Part shown: piece after piece, positions 1 to 10,035 of the stretch
Layout of the letters: each line of letters starts with the position of its first letter
Numbering within the stretch: position 1 is the first letter of the stretch
NCBI RefSeq assembly: GCF_023349185.1
Contig: NZ_JAKIKY010000011.1
Coordinates: 1-64,000 of the forward strand
Source: Shewanella aquimarina
Lineage (GTDB): Bacteria > Pseudomonadota > Gammaproteobacteria > Enterobacterales > Shewanellaceae
DNA length: 64,000 nt
Direction: 5' to 3'
Notes under the pieces: model-generated
What the model was told of the DNA's origin: nothing
Seen by the model: the letters and a program-made list of their open reading frames with translations, nothing else
Database searches by the model: none
Made by a program: the position numbers and the translations under genes

Positions 1-102
<102 letters not shown>

Positions 103-140
103 CCACTACACCTTTGTGAACTTAACAACTTATTAGTGAG

Positions 141-169
141 ACCTTGCAAGGTACGCTACCTTGTAAGGT
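141..169. repeat. two adjacent 12-bp palindromes
   Basis: ACCTTGCAAGGT (141-152) and ACCTTGTAAGGT (158-169) are near-identical palindromes whose starts are 17 bp apart, just downstream of the IS3 transposase end. They could be a regulatory site or part of an element boundary. No function is assigned. Confidence 0.5.
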
Positions 170-211
170 AGGAGTCCAAGCATGTAAATAAATGGGGGCA
201 GAGTTAACTTT

Positions 212-346
212 TTAGGGATTTGATTGGCGCTTGTTGGTAGGCTTCTTCATTCCCTGAATGGCGTAGTCGATGTTTGGTTCGAGTTGGTCTAGCTCTGTCC
301 TTGATTGGTGATACTTTAATCTATCTTGTTGCTGATATTCAACATC
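212..346 (-). pseudogene. possible transposase C-terminal remnant, 44 codons
   Basis: On the minus strand a 44-codon frame with protein-like composition ends at a TAA (212-214) and is closed upstream by a TGA at 347-349. It contains LDQLEPNIDYAIQGMKKPTN and has no plausible start. Directly after the stop lies GGGGGCAGAGTTAAC (read on the plus strand). From memory, this kind of sequence borders REP-associated (Y1, IS200-like) transposase genes in Shewanella and Vibrio. The family assignment is tentative; only the open frame and the neighbouring IS3 end are directly visible. Confidence 0.3.
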
Positions 347-399
347 TCATTTCACACTTTCATGAAATTTTTCTTTAGGAATAATAGCTTGTATCAATG

Positions 400-870
400 A
401 GCAACAGACGAAGCCAAATCGAAGAAACGTTAGATACCGAGTGTAGATGCATCTGCGGACGTCGATGGCAGGGATGCCATCGTCGAGCCTCCAAGGATGA
501 CTCCCTTTAAAACAAAGAGTCGGCGTGTAGCAGATGTATCTGCACATAAGCCCACCGCAGGTGATAGATTGCAATAAAGGTGCGATCTTAAAATATCCTG
601 TAAATACAAATGTGGCCAAATGTTCCGCCCCAATGGGCACCCAATGACGCTAAATCGAAGAAGCGTTAGGCAACCAGTGTAGATACGGCTGTGGCCTTCG
701 GTGACAGAGCCGAAAATGTTCCCTACATTTTTCGACATTCCCTACATCCATGTAGGTCAGATGATCTCGCAGAGCATACAGGGAGCGTGCTTGCGGCGTG
801 CCAAAAGAGTGCTTGCACTTCCCCCGCCGGGCAGGCGTTAGGTTGCCATGAAGGTATGACCTTCAAAATC
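400..870. repeat. cluster of short palindromes and a degenerate direct repeat (REP-like region)
   Basis: This gene-free stretch is a mosaic of short inverted repeats: CGATGGCA/TGCCATCG (463-482), CAGATGTATCTG (near 520), TTCGG/CCGAA (699-717), CCTACATCCATGTAGG (742-757) and GAAGGTATGACCTTC (near 851-865). A segment at about 411-457 recurs in degenerate form at about 651-697 (AATCGAAGAAnCGTTAG followed by GTGTAGAT). No coding frame looks real here. The arrangement resembles palindromic repeat clusters beside transposase remnants. Confidence 0.5.
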
Positions 871-937
871 CCATCAAATGCCCAAACAGGTAGACGCTAC
901 AACCACATTTTCCTCGCTTTAATGAGAAAGCGAACGC

Positions 938-1378
938 CTAGTCGCAATCTTTGAGCGGCCACAAAACTATATGGTCCTCAAGGTACCTCACCTTGTTCTC
1001 ATTCACTATCTTGTTGCGGATCGACATCCCCAGCTCATGCATCTTGGTCTTATCGCCGGTTAATAGCGGGTGCCAACTGGGGAGATCCCGGCCCTGATAG
1101 AGACGGCGATAGGCGCAGCTGTCTGGCAGCCAGGTGAGCTCGGCGATGTTATCGACCGTCACCTTAGTGCAGCTGGGGACGAAGGTAAAACGCTGCTCAT
1201 AGTGCATGCAATTACACGCCTTTGCATCGAGCAGCTTACAGGCGGCGTTGGTGTAGTAGAGCTCATCGGTTTCATCGTCGATGATCTTATTGAGGCAACA
1301 CTTACCACAGCCATCGCATAGCGATTCCCATTCCTGGGCACTCAACTCTGCGAGGGTTTTCTCTTTCCAAAACGACAT
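938..1378 (-). CDS. ycgN: YcgN-type (UPF0260) cysteine-cluster protein
   Basis: The 146-residue product matches the YcgN/UPF0260 family in length and layout. An N-terminal [11 protein letters not shown] cluster (about residues 22-32) is followed by further cysteines ([26 protein letters not shown]), suggesting a metal- or Fe-S-binding fold. The end, [17 protein letters not shown], is typical of the family. The molecular function is unknown. The start is an ATG at 1378 with only a weak ribosome-binding site. It is transcribed away from the MltB-like gene, about 105 bp downstream of it and on the same strand. Confidence 0.9.
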   Translation of the reverse strand: MSFWKEKTLAELSAQEWESLCDGCGKCCLNKIIDDETDELYYTNAACKLLDAKACNCMHYEQRFTFVPSCTKVTVDNIAELTWLPDSCAYRRLYQGRDLPSWHPLLTGDKTKMHELGMSIRNKIVNENKVRYLEDHIVLWPLKDCD

Positions 1379-1483
1379 CTTTACAATTCTTTCAAGGGCC
1401 TGCTCCTGCCGCTTTCAACGGGCTGAGTCCGGCTTAATGTGGGAGGCCGAGCGGCGCTTTGCCTGCTCGGCATCTGAAATGGT

Positions 1484-2497
1484 CTATTTTATCTCAGGAT
1501 ACTTAATTCTTTCTGACAGGTAGGTCACGGCCAGGGTAAGGTGTTCTGACCCTTGGGTCTTTCTAAGCACCCGGTAATTGTCATACACCAGGTAGCTGCG
1601 ACCATTCTTGCCATCTGGCATGATGAGCGACACCTGCATATCCTTGCGTGAGGGCAGATCTGAACCATTAAAGCGTCTGACGCCCAGCGCCTGCCACTGA
1701 TCGAAGCCCTTATGCACCGCTAGCCCCACCAGATCTTGGGGTAAGGCCTTGGGCGCACTAACCTGACGTCCCCAGGTGCCATCATAATCCCAGCCCAGCT
1801 GTTTAAGATAATTTGCCGTAGTGGCAAAGGCATCATCCAGGCTGTGCCAGATGTCTACCCTACCGTCGCCGTTACCATCCTGACCATACTTAGCCAGTTG
1901 TTTGGGGGTGAAGTGGGGATAGCCCATCAGGCCGGTTGAATCACTCTTGAGGTTGTCAAACTTGAGCTGGTCGCGCTCCATCAGCTTGAGCGCCGAAATA
2001 AACGCCGCATCGTATCCATCGCCGCCATAAGCTTGTGCAACGTTAACGGCCTGTTCACCATGGTAGGCGTTAGAGGCGATCACCGTCAGCGCCGGATAGT
2101 CGCTGGCATCGAAGGCCGAGGTTATCCCCCAGTAGGCCAGCACAAACCTTGGCTGAACGCCGTACTCCTTGCCGAGTCGGTCGAAAAGCGCCTTGTTATC
2201 TCGATACAGGCTTCTGGCCTGTTCGACTAAGGCTTCGCTCACCCGATTTGGCAAATATTTGTCTAAATTCTCAGGGCCGCTCTTGGCGGGTTCATTGACA
2301 ACGGCCTTCTTGAACAGCTTTATCTGATCGAAAACCGCATCTATGGTGCCCTGGGCGATCCCCTGCTCGACTGCTTGCTGCTTTAACTCAGAAAGATACT
2401 GATCGTAACTGAGCGCGGACTCCTGAGCTTGTAAAGGGCTGGCTAAAAGCAGGCCTTTTGCTAGTAGAGCACTTAGCAAAACATTCTTTAAAAACAT
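1484..2497 (-). CDS. MltB-family lytic murein transglycosylase homologue lacking the catalytic Glu
   Basis: This is a secreted protein of the MltB/SLT2 lytic transglycosylase family, which cleaves peptidoglycan glycan strands. An ATG at 2497 preceded by AGGAAA gives 337 residues with a signal peptide (MFLKNVLLSALLAKG...LQA). A TTG at 2518 would add seven residues but has no ribosome-binding site. Family landmarks are STGLMGYPHFTPKQL (MltB: AGAMGYGQFMPSSY) and NGDGRVDIWHSLDDAFATTANYLKQLGW-like residues. In the MltB catalytic segment the expected GVETxxG reads WGITSAFDAS, so the catalytic glutamate position is threonine (ACC codon, residue 126). It is therefore probably inactive as a canonical transglycosylase, or it acts by another mechanism or binds peptidoglycan only. 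Confidence 0.85.
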   Translation of the reverse strand: MFLKNVLLSALLAKGLLLASPLQAQESALSYDQYLSELKQQAVEQGIAQGTIDAVFDQIKLFKKAVVNEPAKSGPENLDKYLPNRVSEALVEQARSLYRDNKALFDRLGKEYGVQPRFVLAYWGITSAFDASDYPALTVIASNAYHGEQAVNVAQAYGGDGYDAAFISALKLMERDQLKFDNLKSDSTGLMGYPHFTPKQLAKYGQDGNGDGRVDIWHSLDDAFATTANYLKQLGWDYDGTWGRQVSAPKALPQDLVGLAVHKGFDQWQALGVRRFNGSDLPSRKDMQVSLIMPDGKNGRSYLVYDNYRVLRKTQGSEHLTLAVTYLSERIKYPEIK

Positions 2498-2518
2498 GCA
2501 CTTTCCTATCGGTGACAA

Positions 2519-2782
2519 GGGTCTGTTTATCTTTCAGGTTTAATTTTTGTTCAGTCTAAACGCGTTTTGCTCGCGGCGTAAGCAAGTAAAGCATAGTCAG
2601 CTATGTAAATTGCGCACAACAATGAGCAGGACGCGTTTAGAAGAACCCTCCGGGCAGCTTTTGAAGACAATTTCTACTGCGTTATCGCCCGTTTGTGTAG
2701 AATAACTACACCACACGAGCTCTGCCTTGTATAAATCTCCTTCAAAATGCTGCAAAAACAAACAGGAAAGGTCAACAGACCC
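2519..2782 (-). mobile_element. MITE-like element, copy 1 (264 bp, 20-bp imperfect TIRs)
   Basis: The sequence is bounded by imperfect terminal inverted repeats: GGGTCTGTTTATCTTTCAGG on the left, and GGGTCTGTTGACCTTTCCTG as the reverse complement of the right end (16 of 20 match). A second copy lies in the opposite orientation at 12102-12360. Internal shared blocks include TTTATACAAGGCAGAG, AAAAGCTGCCCG, GCAATTTACATAG and GCAAAACGCGT. Small hairpins such as GTGTAG/CTACAC are present inside. It codes for nothing. Its right end supplies the last base of the ycgL stop codon. Confidence 0.75.
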
Positions 2783-3063
2783 TAATCTCTGCTATAACCT
2801 ATCTCTTTCTTGTACTCTTCGAGTAGGTTAACCGGAGGTGGTGGTAATTGAAGATAATACCCCTTCTCGGCAAGTTCAACTTTTACTTTTTCGATATCGG
2901 CAAGGGCTAACTGTTCACGTTTGTTTAGCGGCAGCAACATCACCAGTTCGGGCGTACCAAACATCTTCATCAGCGGCTCGGGCACACGCTCGAAATCGTT
3001 GCGTTTCTCCACAAAAAGATAACTATCGGGTTTTAAGCGACTCTTATATACAGCACAGATCAT
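2782..3063 (-). CDS. ycgL: YcgL domain-containing protein
   Basis: This is a YcgL-family protein of about 93 residues starting MICAVYKS from an ATG at 3063. A TTG at 3090 would add nine residues. The family core YLFVEKRNDFERVPEPLMKMFG, PLNKREQLALADIEKVK and GYYLQLPPPP is clear. YcgL lies next to minC in many gammaproteobacteria and is divergent from it here. The function is uncharacterised. The stop codon (TAG, 2782-2784) overlaps the terminal base of the MITE-like element, so the element may have defined the present C-terminus. Confidence 0.9.
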   Translation of the reverse strand: MICAVYKSRLKPDSYLFVEKRNDFERVPEPLMKMFGTPELVMLLPLNKREQLALADIEKVKVELAEKGYYLQLPPPPVNLLEEYKKEIGYSRD

Positions 3064-3189
3064 ATAGGGCGAAATTTCCAGTTTATTCAACTTGCCAGCA
3101 AATTCCGCACACTATAACATGGAGCGCAAGGATTATAATAATATCTAGCCGGCTCACGCCGGTTAATTTTATCAAGAGCAAGTTTAGGA

Positions 3190-3855
3190 ATGCAGAAACC
3201 TAGCCTCGAATTAAAAGGCTCTTCATTTACGCTTTCAGTGCTGCATATTAACGATGCAGATCTCGACGGAATCGCCCGCGAACTCGACGATAAACTGGCC
3301 ATCGCGCCGCAGTTTTTTCTTGGTGCGCCCCTGGTGGTCAACCTCAGCGCCATTTCAGATCCCGACTATAACCTCGCCGGCCTCAAAGATCTCTTGATCT
3401 CAAGGCAACTGGTGATAGTGGGGATCACAGGCGCGCCGAGTGCCATCGCCACTCAGGCCAAGGCCTTGGGGCTTGCGCTGATCAAGTCTGGCAAACAGAG
3501 TCTGACCCAGCCGCAGCTGCCGAAAACCACCAAGATAGTGAAGCAAAATATTCGCTCTGGTCAGCAGGTTTACGCAAAGAATGGCGAGCTCATCATCATT
3601 GGCGCCGTGGGTAACGGTGCAGAAGTGATTGCAGATGGCAGCATACACATATACGGTAGTCTTAGAGGCAAGGCCATGGCGGGTGCCAATGGCGATAAGA
3701 ATGCCGTGATCATCGCCCAGAATATCGATGCCGAGCTGGTCTCCATCGCCGGGCAATATTGGTTAACCGAGAATCTACAGGCACATGCCTCGATCAAGAG
3801 CGGTTGTATCAGGCTAGACGGCAACAGCCTTACCGTCGAAGCACTATCGCTATAG
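3190..3855 (+). CDS. minC: septum site-determining protein MinC
   Basis: The 221-residue MinC inhibits FtsZ ring formation away from midcell. The N-terminal FtsZ-binding domain covers about residues 1-100. The C-terminal beta-helix domain (about 118-221) carries the repeated glycine pattern [35 protein letters not shown] and [13 protein letters not shown], which binds MinD and self-associates. It is followed 24 bp later by minD and then minE, the standard order. The start is the ATG at 3190, preceded closely by TTTAGGA. Confidence 0.97.
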   Translation: MQKPSLELKGSSFTLSVLHINDADLDGIARELDDKLAIAPQFFLGAPLVVNLSAISDPDYNLAGLKDLLISRQLVIVGITGAPSAIATQAKALGLALIKSGKQSLTQPQLPKTTKIVKQNIRSGQQVYAKNGELIIIGAVGNGAEVIADGSIHIYGSLRGKAMAGANGDKNAVIIAQNIDAELVSIAGQYWLTENLQAHASIKSGCIRLDGNSLTVEALSL

Positions 3856-3879
3856 AAATTGAAAAGGACAGAAACGAAC

Positions 3880-4689
3880 ATGGCACAAATTATTGTTGTC
3901 ACCTCAGGTAAGGGTGGAGTGGGCAAGACCACTTCGAGTGCGGCCATTGCCACCGGCCTGGCATTGAAAGGCCATAAAACCGTCGTGGTCGATTTCGATA
4001 TCGGTCTACGTAACCTGGATCTCATCATGGGGTGCGAGCGCCGCGTGGTGTACGATTTCGTCAACGTGATCAACGGCGAAGCCAACCTGAATCAGGCGCT
4101 GATCAAAGACAAGCGCACCAGTAACCTGTTTGTACTGCCCGCCTCTCAGACACGGGATAAAGACGCCCTGACCAAAGAAGGGGTTGGCCGTGTACTGGAC
4201 GAACTAAAGCAAGATTTCGAATACATCATCTGCGACTCACCCGCAGGTATCGAGACGGGTGCCATGATGGCGCTCTATTTTGCCGACACGGCGATCGTCA
4301 CCACCAACCCTGAGGTTAGCTCGGTGCGCGACTCAGACCGTATCCTGGGCATGTTGCAGAGCAAGTCTAAGCGCGCCGAAGAGGGGCTGGAGCCAGTCAA
4401 GGAGCTGCTGCTACTAACCCGTTACTCCCCTACCCGCGTAGCAACCGGCGAGATGCTGAGCGTGGCGGATGTGGAGGAGATCTTGGCCATTCCGCTACTT
4501 GGGGTGATCCCCGAGTCGCAAGCCGTACTCAAGGCCTCTAACTCGGGCATACCTGTGATCATCGACCAAGAGAGCGATGCCGGTAAGGCCTACAGCGACG
4601 CCGTGGCACGACTAACGGGTGAAGAAGTAGAGATGCGTTTCGTCACCGAAGAGAAAAAAGGATTCTTGAAAAGGATATTTGGTAGCTAA
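3880..4689 (+). CDS. minD: septum site-determining ATPase MinD
   Basis: MinD is the membrane-cycling ATPase that recruits MinC and oscillates with MinE. The 269-residue frame starts [18 protein letters not shown], with the deviant Walker A motif (signature Lys11 and Lys16). It ends in an amphipathic membrane-targeting helix, [11 protein letters not shown]. The ATG at 3880 is chosen because it matches the family N-terminus; an upstream in-frame TTG at 3859 would add a non-conserved KRTETN segment. Length equals the usual 270. Confidence 0.98.
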   Translation: MAQIIVVTSGKGGVGKTTSSAAIATGLALKGHKTVVVDFDIGLRNLDLIMGCERRVVYDFVNVINGEANLNQALIKDKRTSNLFVLPASQTRDKDALTKEGVGRVLDELKQDFEYIICDSPAGIETGAMMALYFADTAIVTTNPEVSSVRDSDRILGMLQSKSKRAEEGLEPVKELLLLTRYSPTRVATGEMLSVADVEEILAIPLLGVIPESQAVLKASNSGIPVIIDQESDAGKAYSDAVARLTGEEVEMRFVTEEKKGFLKRIFGS

Positions 4690-4691
4690 TT

Positions 4692-4952
4692 ATGTCTTTA
4701 CTCGATTACTTCAGAGCGAAAAAAGAGCCAACGACCGCCGTCACCGCCAAGGAAAGATTGCAGATCATCGTCGCCCATCAGCGCGGCGAGCGTGACGCGC
4801 CAGACTACTTCCCGGCGATGAAACAGGAGATCATCGAGGTGATCCGCAAGTATGTGCAGATAGACAGCGACCAGGTGTCGGTGCAGCTGGATCAGAACGA
4901 CGACAACCTGTCGGTACTGGAACTGAACGTGACCCTGCCGGAAAAGCCTTAA
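4692..4952 (+). CDS. minE: cell division topological specificity factor MinE
   Basis: The 86-residue MinE starts two bases after the minD stop. The N-terminal [31 protein letters not shown] contains the membrane-targeting stretch and the MinD-activating segment. The C-terminal half is the topological specificity domain ([31 protein letters not shown]). It stimulates the MinD ATPase and confines division inhibition to the poles. A terminator follows. Confidence 0.97.
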   Translation: MSLLDYFRAKKEPTTAVTAKERLQIIVAHQRGERDAPDYFPAMKQEIIEVIRKYVQIDSDQVSVQLDQNDDNLSVLELNVTLPEKP

Positions 4953-5010
4953 ACTCCTAGGCAGGAAAGCAAGCAGCACAAACGTATATTAACGCGCATT
5001 AACGCAACAC

Positions 5011-5038
5011 AAAAAAGCCCTCTGATGAGGGCTTTTTA
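5011..5038. terminator. bidirectional terminator between minE and rnd
   Basis: AAGCCCTC TGAT GAGGGCTT forms a GC-rich stem flanked by an A run on one side and a T run on the other. It can therefore end both minCDE (plus) and rnd (minus), which converge here. Confidence 0.85.
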
Positions 5039-5086
5039 ATGGGCACCGTTTAACGGCTGCGAGTAAAAAAGACAGGGATACTCGCC

Positions 5087-6193
5087 TTAGCAGCTGATCT
5101 CGGCCAAGGCTTCCTGACTCAGCTCACCGCGCCAGCCCTGTAACACCAGGGGCGTCTCGCCCTGACCGTCATTCCAGCGCCACTGCAGGTACTCATGGAT
5201 ATGACGCTTAGAGCCCAGCAGCTCCATAGGCACCTCATTGGCTTCTGCCACTTGGGTCAAGGCCTGTTTTATCGCCTTGAAGGCCGACTTGTAGCCAGGT
5301 TTTAGTGCAATAACATCGATAGCCTCGGGCAGGTTTTCCAGATCCGCCTTGGCCATCTCGGCGATGATCGCCTTGGCATGCATGCGTTTCTCCTGCTCGG
5401 TCAGCTCTGTCATCCTAAAGATCTCGCCGGTAGATTTGGGCTGCTTCTTGGCCAGCGCCAGCAGGGCGTGATCTTTAATCACGAAGCCCAGGGCTAAGTC
5501 TCGGTCCAGCGCCTTTTGCAGGCGCCACTTGGCGAGCACCTTCAGATAGGCCAGCTGCTTAGGGCTGAGCTGAAAGGCGTTCTTCACCCTAAGGTAGGCG
5601 CTGTCGCCATCCGGGCTCTCTAAACGCCCCTGGGTCATACGCTCACCCTCTTCCAACAGCCAGGGCATTCTGCCACTCTGTTCGAGCTTTTCTAACAACT
5701 GGGGATAAAGCTGATAGAGGTAATCCACATCGTTGGCGGCATATTGCAGCTGGGCATCGGTCAGCGGGCGCTTTATCCAGTCGGTGCGCGACTCGCCCTT
5801 ATCCAGCTGGACGCCCAGGCAATGCTCCACCAGCTTGGCATAGCCCATACCGTGGCCCCAACCACAGAGTGCGGCGGCGATCTGACTGTCGAACAACACC
5901 TTAGGCTGGCAACGACCATAACGAGCCAGCACCTCGAGATCTTCGCTGCAGGAGTGCAGTACAGTGATCATGTCGTCACGTTCCAGCAGCGCCCAAAATG
6001 CAGAGAGGTCGCTCACCGCCACAGGATCGATCAGCGCCAGGGTCTGTCCGTCATAGACCTGGATCAACCCCAGCTTGGCGTAATAGGTGCGGGTGCGAAC
6101 AAATTCGGTATCTAACATCAGGACCTTCGCCTGACGATACTTGTCCACCAGCGCGCTCAGGCTGGCGTCATCCTCTACATATTGAAAGGTCAA
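5087..6193 (-). CDS. rnd: ribonuclease D
   Basis: RNase D is a 3'-5' exonuclease that trims tRNA and other stable RNA. The 368-residue product has the DEDDy exonuclease domain (LDTEFVRTRTYY with Asp28 and Glu30, then HSCSEDLEVL, then YAANDVDYLYQLY with the last Asp and Tyr). An HRDC domain follows (FQLSPKQLAYLKVLAKWRLQKA onward). The start is a TTG at 6193 supported by GGAG seven bases upstream; no nearby ATG fits. It lies about 90 bp downstream of fadD on the same strand, with a hairpin between. Confidence 0.95.
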   Translation of the reverse strand: MTFQYVEDDASLSALVDKYRQAKVLMLDTEFVRTRTYYAKLGLIQVYDGQTLALIDPVAVSDLSAFWALLERDDMITVLHSCSEDLEVLARYGRCQPKVLFDSQIAAALCGWGHGMGYAKLVEHCLGVQLDKGESRTDWIKRPLTDAQLQYAANDVDYLYQLYPQLLEKLEQSGRMPWLLEEGERMTQGRLESPDGDSAYLRVKNAFQLSPKQLAYLKVLAKWRLQKALDRDLALGFVIKDHALLALAKKQPKSTGEIFRMTELTEQEKRMHAKAIIAEMAKADLENLPEAIDVIALKPGYKSAFKAIKQALTQVAEANEVPMELLGSKRHIHEYLQWRWNDGQGETPLVLQGWRGELSQEALAEISC

Positions 6194-6227
6194 ATCTCAT
6201 CTCCAAATACTGTGGCTCGGTGAACGC

Positions 6228-6252
6228 AAAAGCCGGCATTATGCCGGCTTTG
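6228..6252 (-). terminator. terminator-like hairpin after fadD
   Basis: AAAGCCGGCATTATGCCGGCTTT is a near-perfect stem-loop between fadD and rnd (both minus strand). On the minus strand it runs into TTTTGCG. This suggests rnd is at least partly transcribed from its own promoter. Confidence 0.6.
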
Positions 6253-6283
6253 AGTCACCTAAAACAGGTGGTTCCCTATGCAA

Positions 6284-7957
6284 CTAGGCCGATTTGGCTT
6301 CGTCGCGCAGCTCGCGGCGTAAGATCTTACCCACGTTGCTCTTAGGTAGCTCATCTCTGAATTCTACCAGCTTAGGAATTTTATATCCCGTCAAATGATG
6401 ACGACAGTGCTTGATCACCTGCTCTTCGGTCAAAGATTTATCTTTCGGTACCACAAATACCTTCACCAGCTCGCCGCTCACCTCGTGGGGAACGCCCACG
6501 GCGGCCACTTCCAGCACCTTAGGATGCAGGGCCACCACCTCTTCCACCTCGTTGGGGAAGACGTTAAAGCCAGAGACCAAGATCATATCTTTCTTACGAT
6601 CGACGATATAGAAGAAACCCTGCTCGTCCATGTAACCGATATCACCTGTGGCCAGGTAACCATCCTTATCGATCACCTTGGCCGTCTCCTCGGGGCGCTG
6701 CCAGTAGCCCTTCATCACCTGAGGGCCCTTAGCGTAGAGCTCGCCCGTCTCCCCCTGAGGCAGCACATTGCCCTCTTCGTCACGCACCTGCATGTCGGTA
6801 TTGGCGACCGGGAAACCGATAGAGCCGTTATAGCCCTCTAGGTTGTATGGACAACAGGTCAGCAGCGGCGACGCCTCGGTCAGGCCATAACCTTCCAGCA
6901 GGCGGGTCTTAGTGATCCCCTGCCACTTATCGGCCACGGCGCGCTGCACCGCCATACCACCACCGATAGAGAGCTTAAGATTGGCGAAATCCAGGGTCTT
7001 AAATTCTTCGGAGCTGACCAGGGCGTTAAATAGTGTGTTCACCCCGGTAAGGGCGGTAAAGGGATGCTTCTTCAGCTCAGACACGAAGGCCGGAATGTCC
7101 CTCGGATTAGTGATCAGCAGGTTGTTGGCCCCCTTATGGAGGAACAGCAAACAGTTCACCGTCAGCGCGAAGATATGGTAGAGCGGCAGCGCCGTGACCA
7201 CAAACTCCTTTCCATCGGCCAGCAGCGGCGAATAGGCGGCGTCGGCCTGCAGCAGGTTGCTGACGATATTGCCATGAGTCAGCATGGCGCCCTTAGAGAC
7301 CCCAGTGGTACCGCCGGTGTATTGCAAGAAGGCGATATCGTCCCCCTTGATGGTCGGCTTCACATACTGCAGGCGACGTCCCTTAGAGAGCGACTGACGC
7401 ATGGAGATGGCATGGGGCAGATGATACTTAGGCACCATCTTCTTGATGTACTTCACCACAAAGTTCACCAGGGTGCGCTTAGGCGCGCTGAGCAAGTCAC
7501 CAAGACCTGTGAGGATAACGCTCTTCACCGGCGTCTGATCCACCACCTGCTCCAGGGTGTTGGCAAAGTTAGACACCACGACGATCGCCTTGGCGCCCGA
7601 GTCGTTGAGCTGATGCTTAAGCTCTCTTGGGGTATAGAGCGGATTCACGTTGACCACCACCATGCCGGCACGCAAGATACCAAACAGGGCAATAGGATAT
7701 TGCAGCAGGTTAGGCATCATGATCGCGACGCGATCGCCCTTCTCCAGCTTGAGTTCATTTTGCAGATAGGCGGCAAAGGCACGGCTGCGCTCTTCGAGTT
7801 TACGATAGGTCAGCGTCGCGCCCATGTTGACGAAGGCGGGCTGATCGGCGTACTTGGCCACCGAGCTTTCAAACAGGTCGATGAGCGAGCTGTATTGCTG
7901 CGCATCGATGATAGATGGCACATCATGGGGTAAATTTTTCGTCCAAAGCTGTTCCAC
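6284..7957 (-). CDS. fadD: long-chain fatty acid--CoA ligase FadD
   Basis: This acyl-CoA synthetase activates fatty acids with ATP and CoA for beta-oxidation. The 557-residue protein has the AMP-binding P-loop [21 protein letters not shown], the [11 protein letters not shown] motif, [24 protein letters not shown] and the C-terminal catalytic Lys region [15 protein letters not shown]. The start is a GTG at 7957 preceded by AGGAGAGACTC. The family length (about 560) matches. The AT-rich 200-bp leader upstream probably holds the promoter. No regulator site could be assigned with confidence. Confidence 0.96.
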   Translation of the reverse strand: MEQLWTKNLPHDVPSIIDAQQYSSLIDLFESSVAKYADQPAFVNMGATLTYRKLEERSRAFAAYLQNELKLEKGDRVAIMMPNLLQYPIALFGILRAGMVVVNVNPLYTPRELKHQLNDSGAKAIVVVSNFANTLEQVVDQTPVKSVILTGLGDLLSAPKRTLVNFVVKYIKKMVPKYHLPHAISMRQSLSKGRRLQYVKPTIKGDDIAFLQYTGGTTGVSKGAMLTHGNIVSNLLQADAAYSPLLADGKEFVVTALPLYHIFALTVNCLLFLHKGANNLLITNPRDIPAFVSELKKHPFTALTGVNTLFNALVSSEEFKTLDFANLKLSIGGGMAVQRAVADKWQGITKTRLLEGYGLTEASPLLTCCPYNLEGYNGSIGFPVANTDMQVRDEEGNVLPQGETGELYAKGPQVMKGYWQRPEETAKVIDKDGYLATGDIGYMDEQGFFYIVDRKKDMILVSGFNVFPNEVEEVVALHPKVLEVAAVGVPHEVSGELVKVFVVPKDKSLTEEQVIKHCRHHLTGYKIPKLVEFRDELPKSNVGKILRRELRDEAKSA

Positions 7958-8157
7958 GAGTCTCTCCTAAATCCCCAGGCAGAGTTAGGGTGAATGAAAT
8001 CATTCACCTAAGGTTTCAAATATAGAAACTAAACACTGACTTATAAATATTGTAGGTAACACCCAAAAAAATCATACGAGCGTTTTAATTTTGAACATCA
8101 TCACACAATTAGAGTAAAAATCCTAGTGTAATTTTACCATCTCTTCCCGAGGGGCTG

Positions 8158-9102
8158 TCACGCTAAAAATGCCTTAATTGCCGCGGCCACCTCAAGGTGA
8201 TTGCCCATATGGAGATGATGGTCACCCTCGAGCCTTACCTGAGTGAGATCTTGATACCAGGCGGCGACCGAATCGGCCAAACTATCGCCAGTCCTATGTT
8301 CAGTACTATTGCCAGACCCTGCGCGGGTTGCTGACACATTCCCCATCAAGGGATAACCAGTTGTGGCGTGGATCGCCAGCACCTTGCCGGCGTGGCCCTG
8401 CATCAGGCCACTGACATGATCAAAGTTGAGCCGCATGGGCGAATCTAACTTGAGCCTGGGGTCACTGCGCCAATAACAGTGACCCTCCATTTGCTGCAAG
8501 TTGCGCTCGAGGATCAATCGGCACCAGGGCATATCCAGCCCGGTCAGTTTGTGCCTCGCCCTGACGGCAGCATCTAGCACCACAGGTTTGGGCGCCATCT
8601 GACTCGTCGCCGCGCGCTGATGGGCGTCGAAGCTGCGCCTGAGCCTCAGTTTGCTCTTATCCGGCGACTCAAACAGGGGCGCGAGCGCCTCGATTAAGAT
8701 CCAGCGCTCGGCCTTCTCGGCAAAGGCGGCGCTGTAGGCCGAGGCCACTATGCCACCAAGCGAGTGGCCTATCACCCCATGTAGCGGCTGATGACGCACT
8801 ATGGCATCGATCAGCAGCTCAAGATCATAGAGGTAATCTATCCAGTGCAGCGGATAACCGCCGGGCCTGTGCTGTGACGCACCGTGGCCCGGCCAATCGA
8901 TTGCCAACAGCCGATAGTCATCAAGGTGCTGGGCGAGCGGCGCGAAGCTATTGGCGTTATCCAACCAGCCATGGAGCGCCAGTAGCAGCGGCTTATCCGC
9001 CTCGCCCCATAGACGGCCACCGAGGCGAATATGGGGCAGCGTGATAGTGACCTCGTCACTCTCCTGGCTTAGTGTACACAGCGACGCTAATGGATCATTC
9101 AT
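8158..9102 (-). CDS. alpha/beta-fold hydrolase
   Basis: The product is a 314-residue cytoplasmic serine hydrolase. The oxyanion-hole motif [13 protein letters not shown] (about 41-53), the strand IDWPGHGAS and the nucleophile elbow GHSLGG (Ser114) are clear. A C-terminal [10 protein letters not shown] probably supplies the catalytic His. The substrate is unknown. The start overlaps the stop of the upstream exported methyltransferase gene by 4 bp, so the two are probably co-transcribed and translationally coupled. Confidence 0.85.
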   Translation of the reverse strand: MNDPLASLCTLSQESDEVTITLPHIRLGGRLWGEADKPLLLALHGWLDNANSFAPLAQHLDDYRLLAIDWPGHGASQHRPGGYPLHWIDYLYDLELLIDAIVRHQPLHGVIGHSLGGIVASAYSAAFAEKAERWILIEALAPLFESPDKSKLRLRRSFDAHQRAATSQMAPKPVVLDAAVRARHKLTGLDMPWCRLILERNLQQMEGHCYWRSDPRLKLDSPMRLNFDHVSGLMQGHAGKVLAIHATTGYPLMGNVSATRAGSGNSTEHRTGDSLADSVAAWYQDLTQVRLEGDHHLHMGNHLEVAAAIKAFLA

Positions 9103-9953
9103 GCTTTAGGTTTTTTAATAAATTTCAGCGTCATACGATCGCTCTCACCGATGGCAAGGTACTTGGCCTTATCCCGCTCCCCAAGACGCAGGCTCGGCGG
9201 CAGGGTCCAAACGCCCTTAGGATGATCTTTGCTGTCCTTTGGATTGGCATTGACTTCACTGCTAGCCACCAGGGTAAAACCCGCCTTCTCGGCCAGGGCG
9301 ATCATCTCATCCTGCACCATGTAGCCAGTGCTCAGATCCATGCCAGGGTTGGCCCTGTGTTCGACCACTCCAAAGGTACCGCCAGGCTTAAGCACCTCAT
9401 AGACGGATGCGAATACCTCCTCAAGCGCACCGGCCTTGGCCCAGTTATGCAGGTTTCTAAAGGTCAGCACGGCATCGGCGCTGTTGGGTGCGCCGAGACT
9501 GACGAGTCTTGGCGGATCGAATGCTATGCTAGAGGCTTGTCCCAGCTTGTCGGCATGGCTCTGCAGCCAACTATCTAGCGCCTTGCCCAAGCGAATACGA
9601 TAGCCTGGCACCTCAAGGCCCTCAGGCGGGTTGGCATCGAAGTTGGCGGCGATATAGTGCCCCTCCTTGGCCAGATAGGGCGCTAGGATCTCGGCGTACC
9701 AGCCGCCGCCGGGCCACAACTCCACCAGGGTATCGCTCGGCTTAATCTCGAAAAAACTGAGAGTCTCGCCTGGATGACGATACTGGTCTCGCTCAACATT
9801 TGCCGCTTTGCGCAATGGATTGCTTAACGCATCTGTGACCTGTTGATTGACCACAGTCGGCTCGCTGGCCTGGGCATAGTTTGGGCTGACTAGGCTAGGC
9901 GTCGCCACGCCTATGGCTAATGCCAGTGAGGCCGCTAAAGTTAAGGATTTCAT
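9099..9953 (-). CDS. exported class I SAM methyltransferase-like protein
   Basis: The 284-residue protein starts with a signal peptide ([22 protein letters not shown]...YAQA). A Rossmann-type methyltransferase core follows: motif I reads [15 protein letters not shown], and later segments are [10 protein letters not shown] and [21 protein letters not shown]. It resembles the COG4798 group of predicted exported methyltransferases. GGGAGAG lies five bases before the ATG. How a SAM-fold enzyme would obtain SAM outside the cytoplasm is unclear, so its activity is uncertain. It is co-transcribed with the downstream hydrolase. Confidence 0.8.
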   Translation of the reverse strand: MKSLTLAASLALAIGVATPSLVSPNYAQASEPTVVNQQVTDALSNPLRKAANVERDQYRHPGETLSFFEIKPSDTLVELWPGGGWYAEILAPYLAKEGHYIAANFDANPPEGLEVPGYRIRLGKALDSWLQSHADKLGQASSIAFDPPRLVSLGAPNSADAVLTFRNLHNWAKAGALEEVFASVYEVLKPGGTFGVVEHRANPGMDLSTGYMVQDEMIALAEKAGFTLVASSEVNANPKDSKDHPKGVWTLPPSLRLGERDKAKYLAIGESDRMTLKFIKKPKA

Positions 9954-10035
9954 CGATTCTCTCCCTGAAATAAGGCTATTGGAAAGGCCTAAGCTAGCAG
10001 GCTAATTGATAAAATAAAACCTGATATACAGTCGG

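Noticed and set aside
347..954. Three short frames (347-640 minus, 430-738 minus, 691-954 plus)
   Set aside because: They read through the palindromic repeat cluster, lack ribosome-binding sites and have unnatural composition.
7064..7933. 289-codon plus-strand frame within fadD
   Set aside because: It is antisense to a full-length, well-conserved fadD, with His/Gln/Arg-rich composition typical of an antisense shadow.
8040..8100. Possible fatty-acid regulator (PsrA/FadR-type) site upstream of fadD
   Set aside because: CGAGCGTTTT and neighbouring bases do not form a convincing palindrome of either type; the match is too weak to report as a site.
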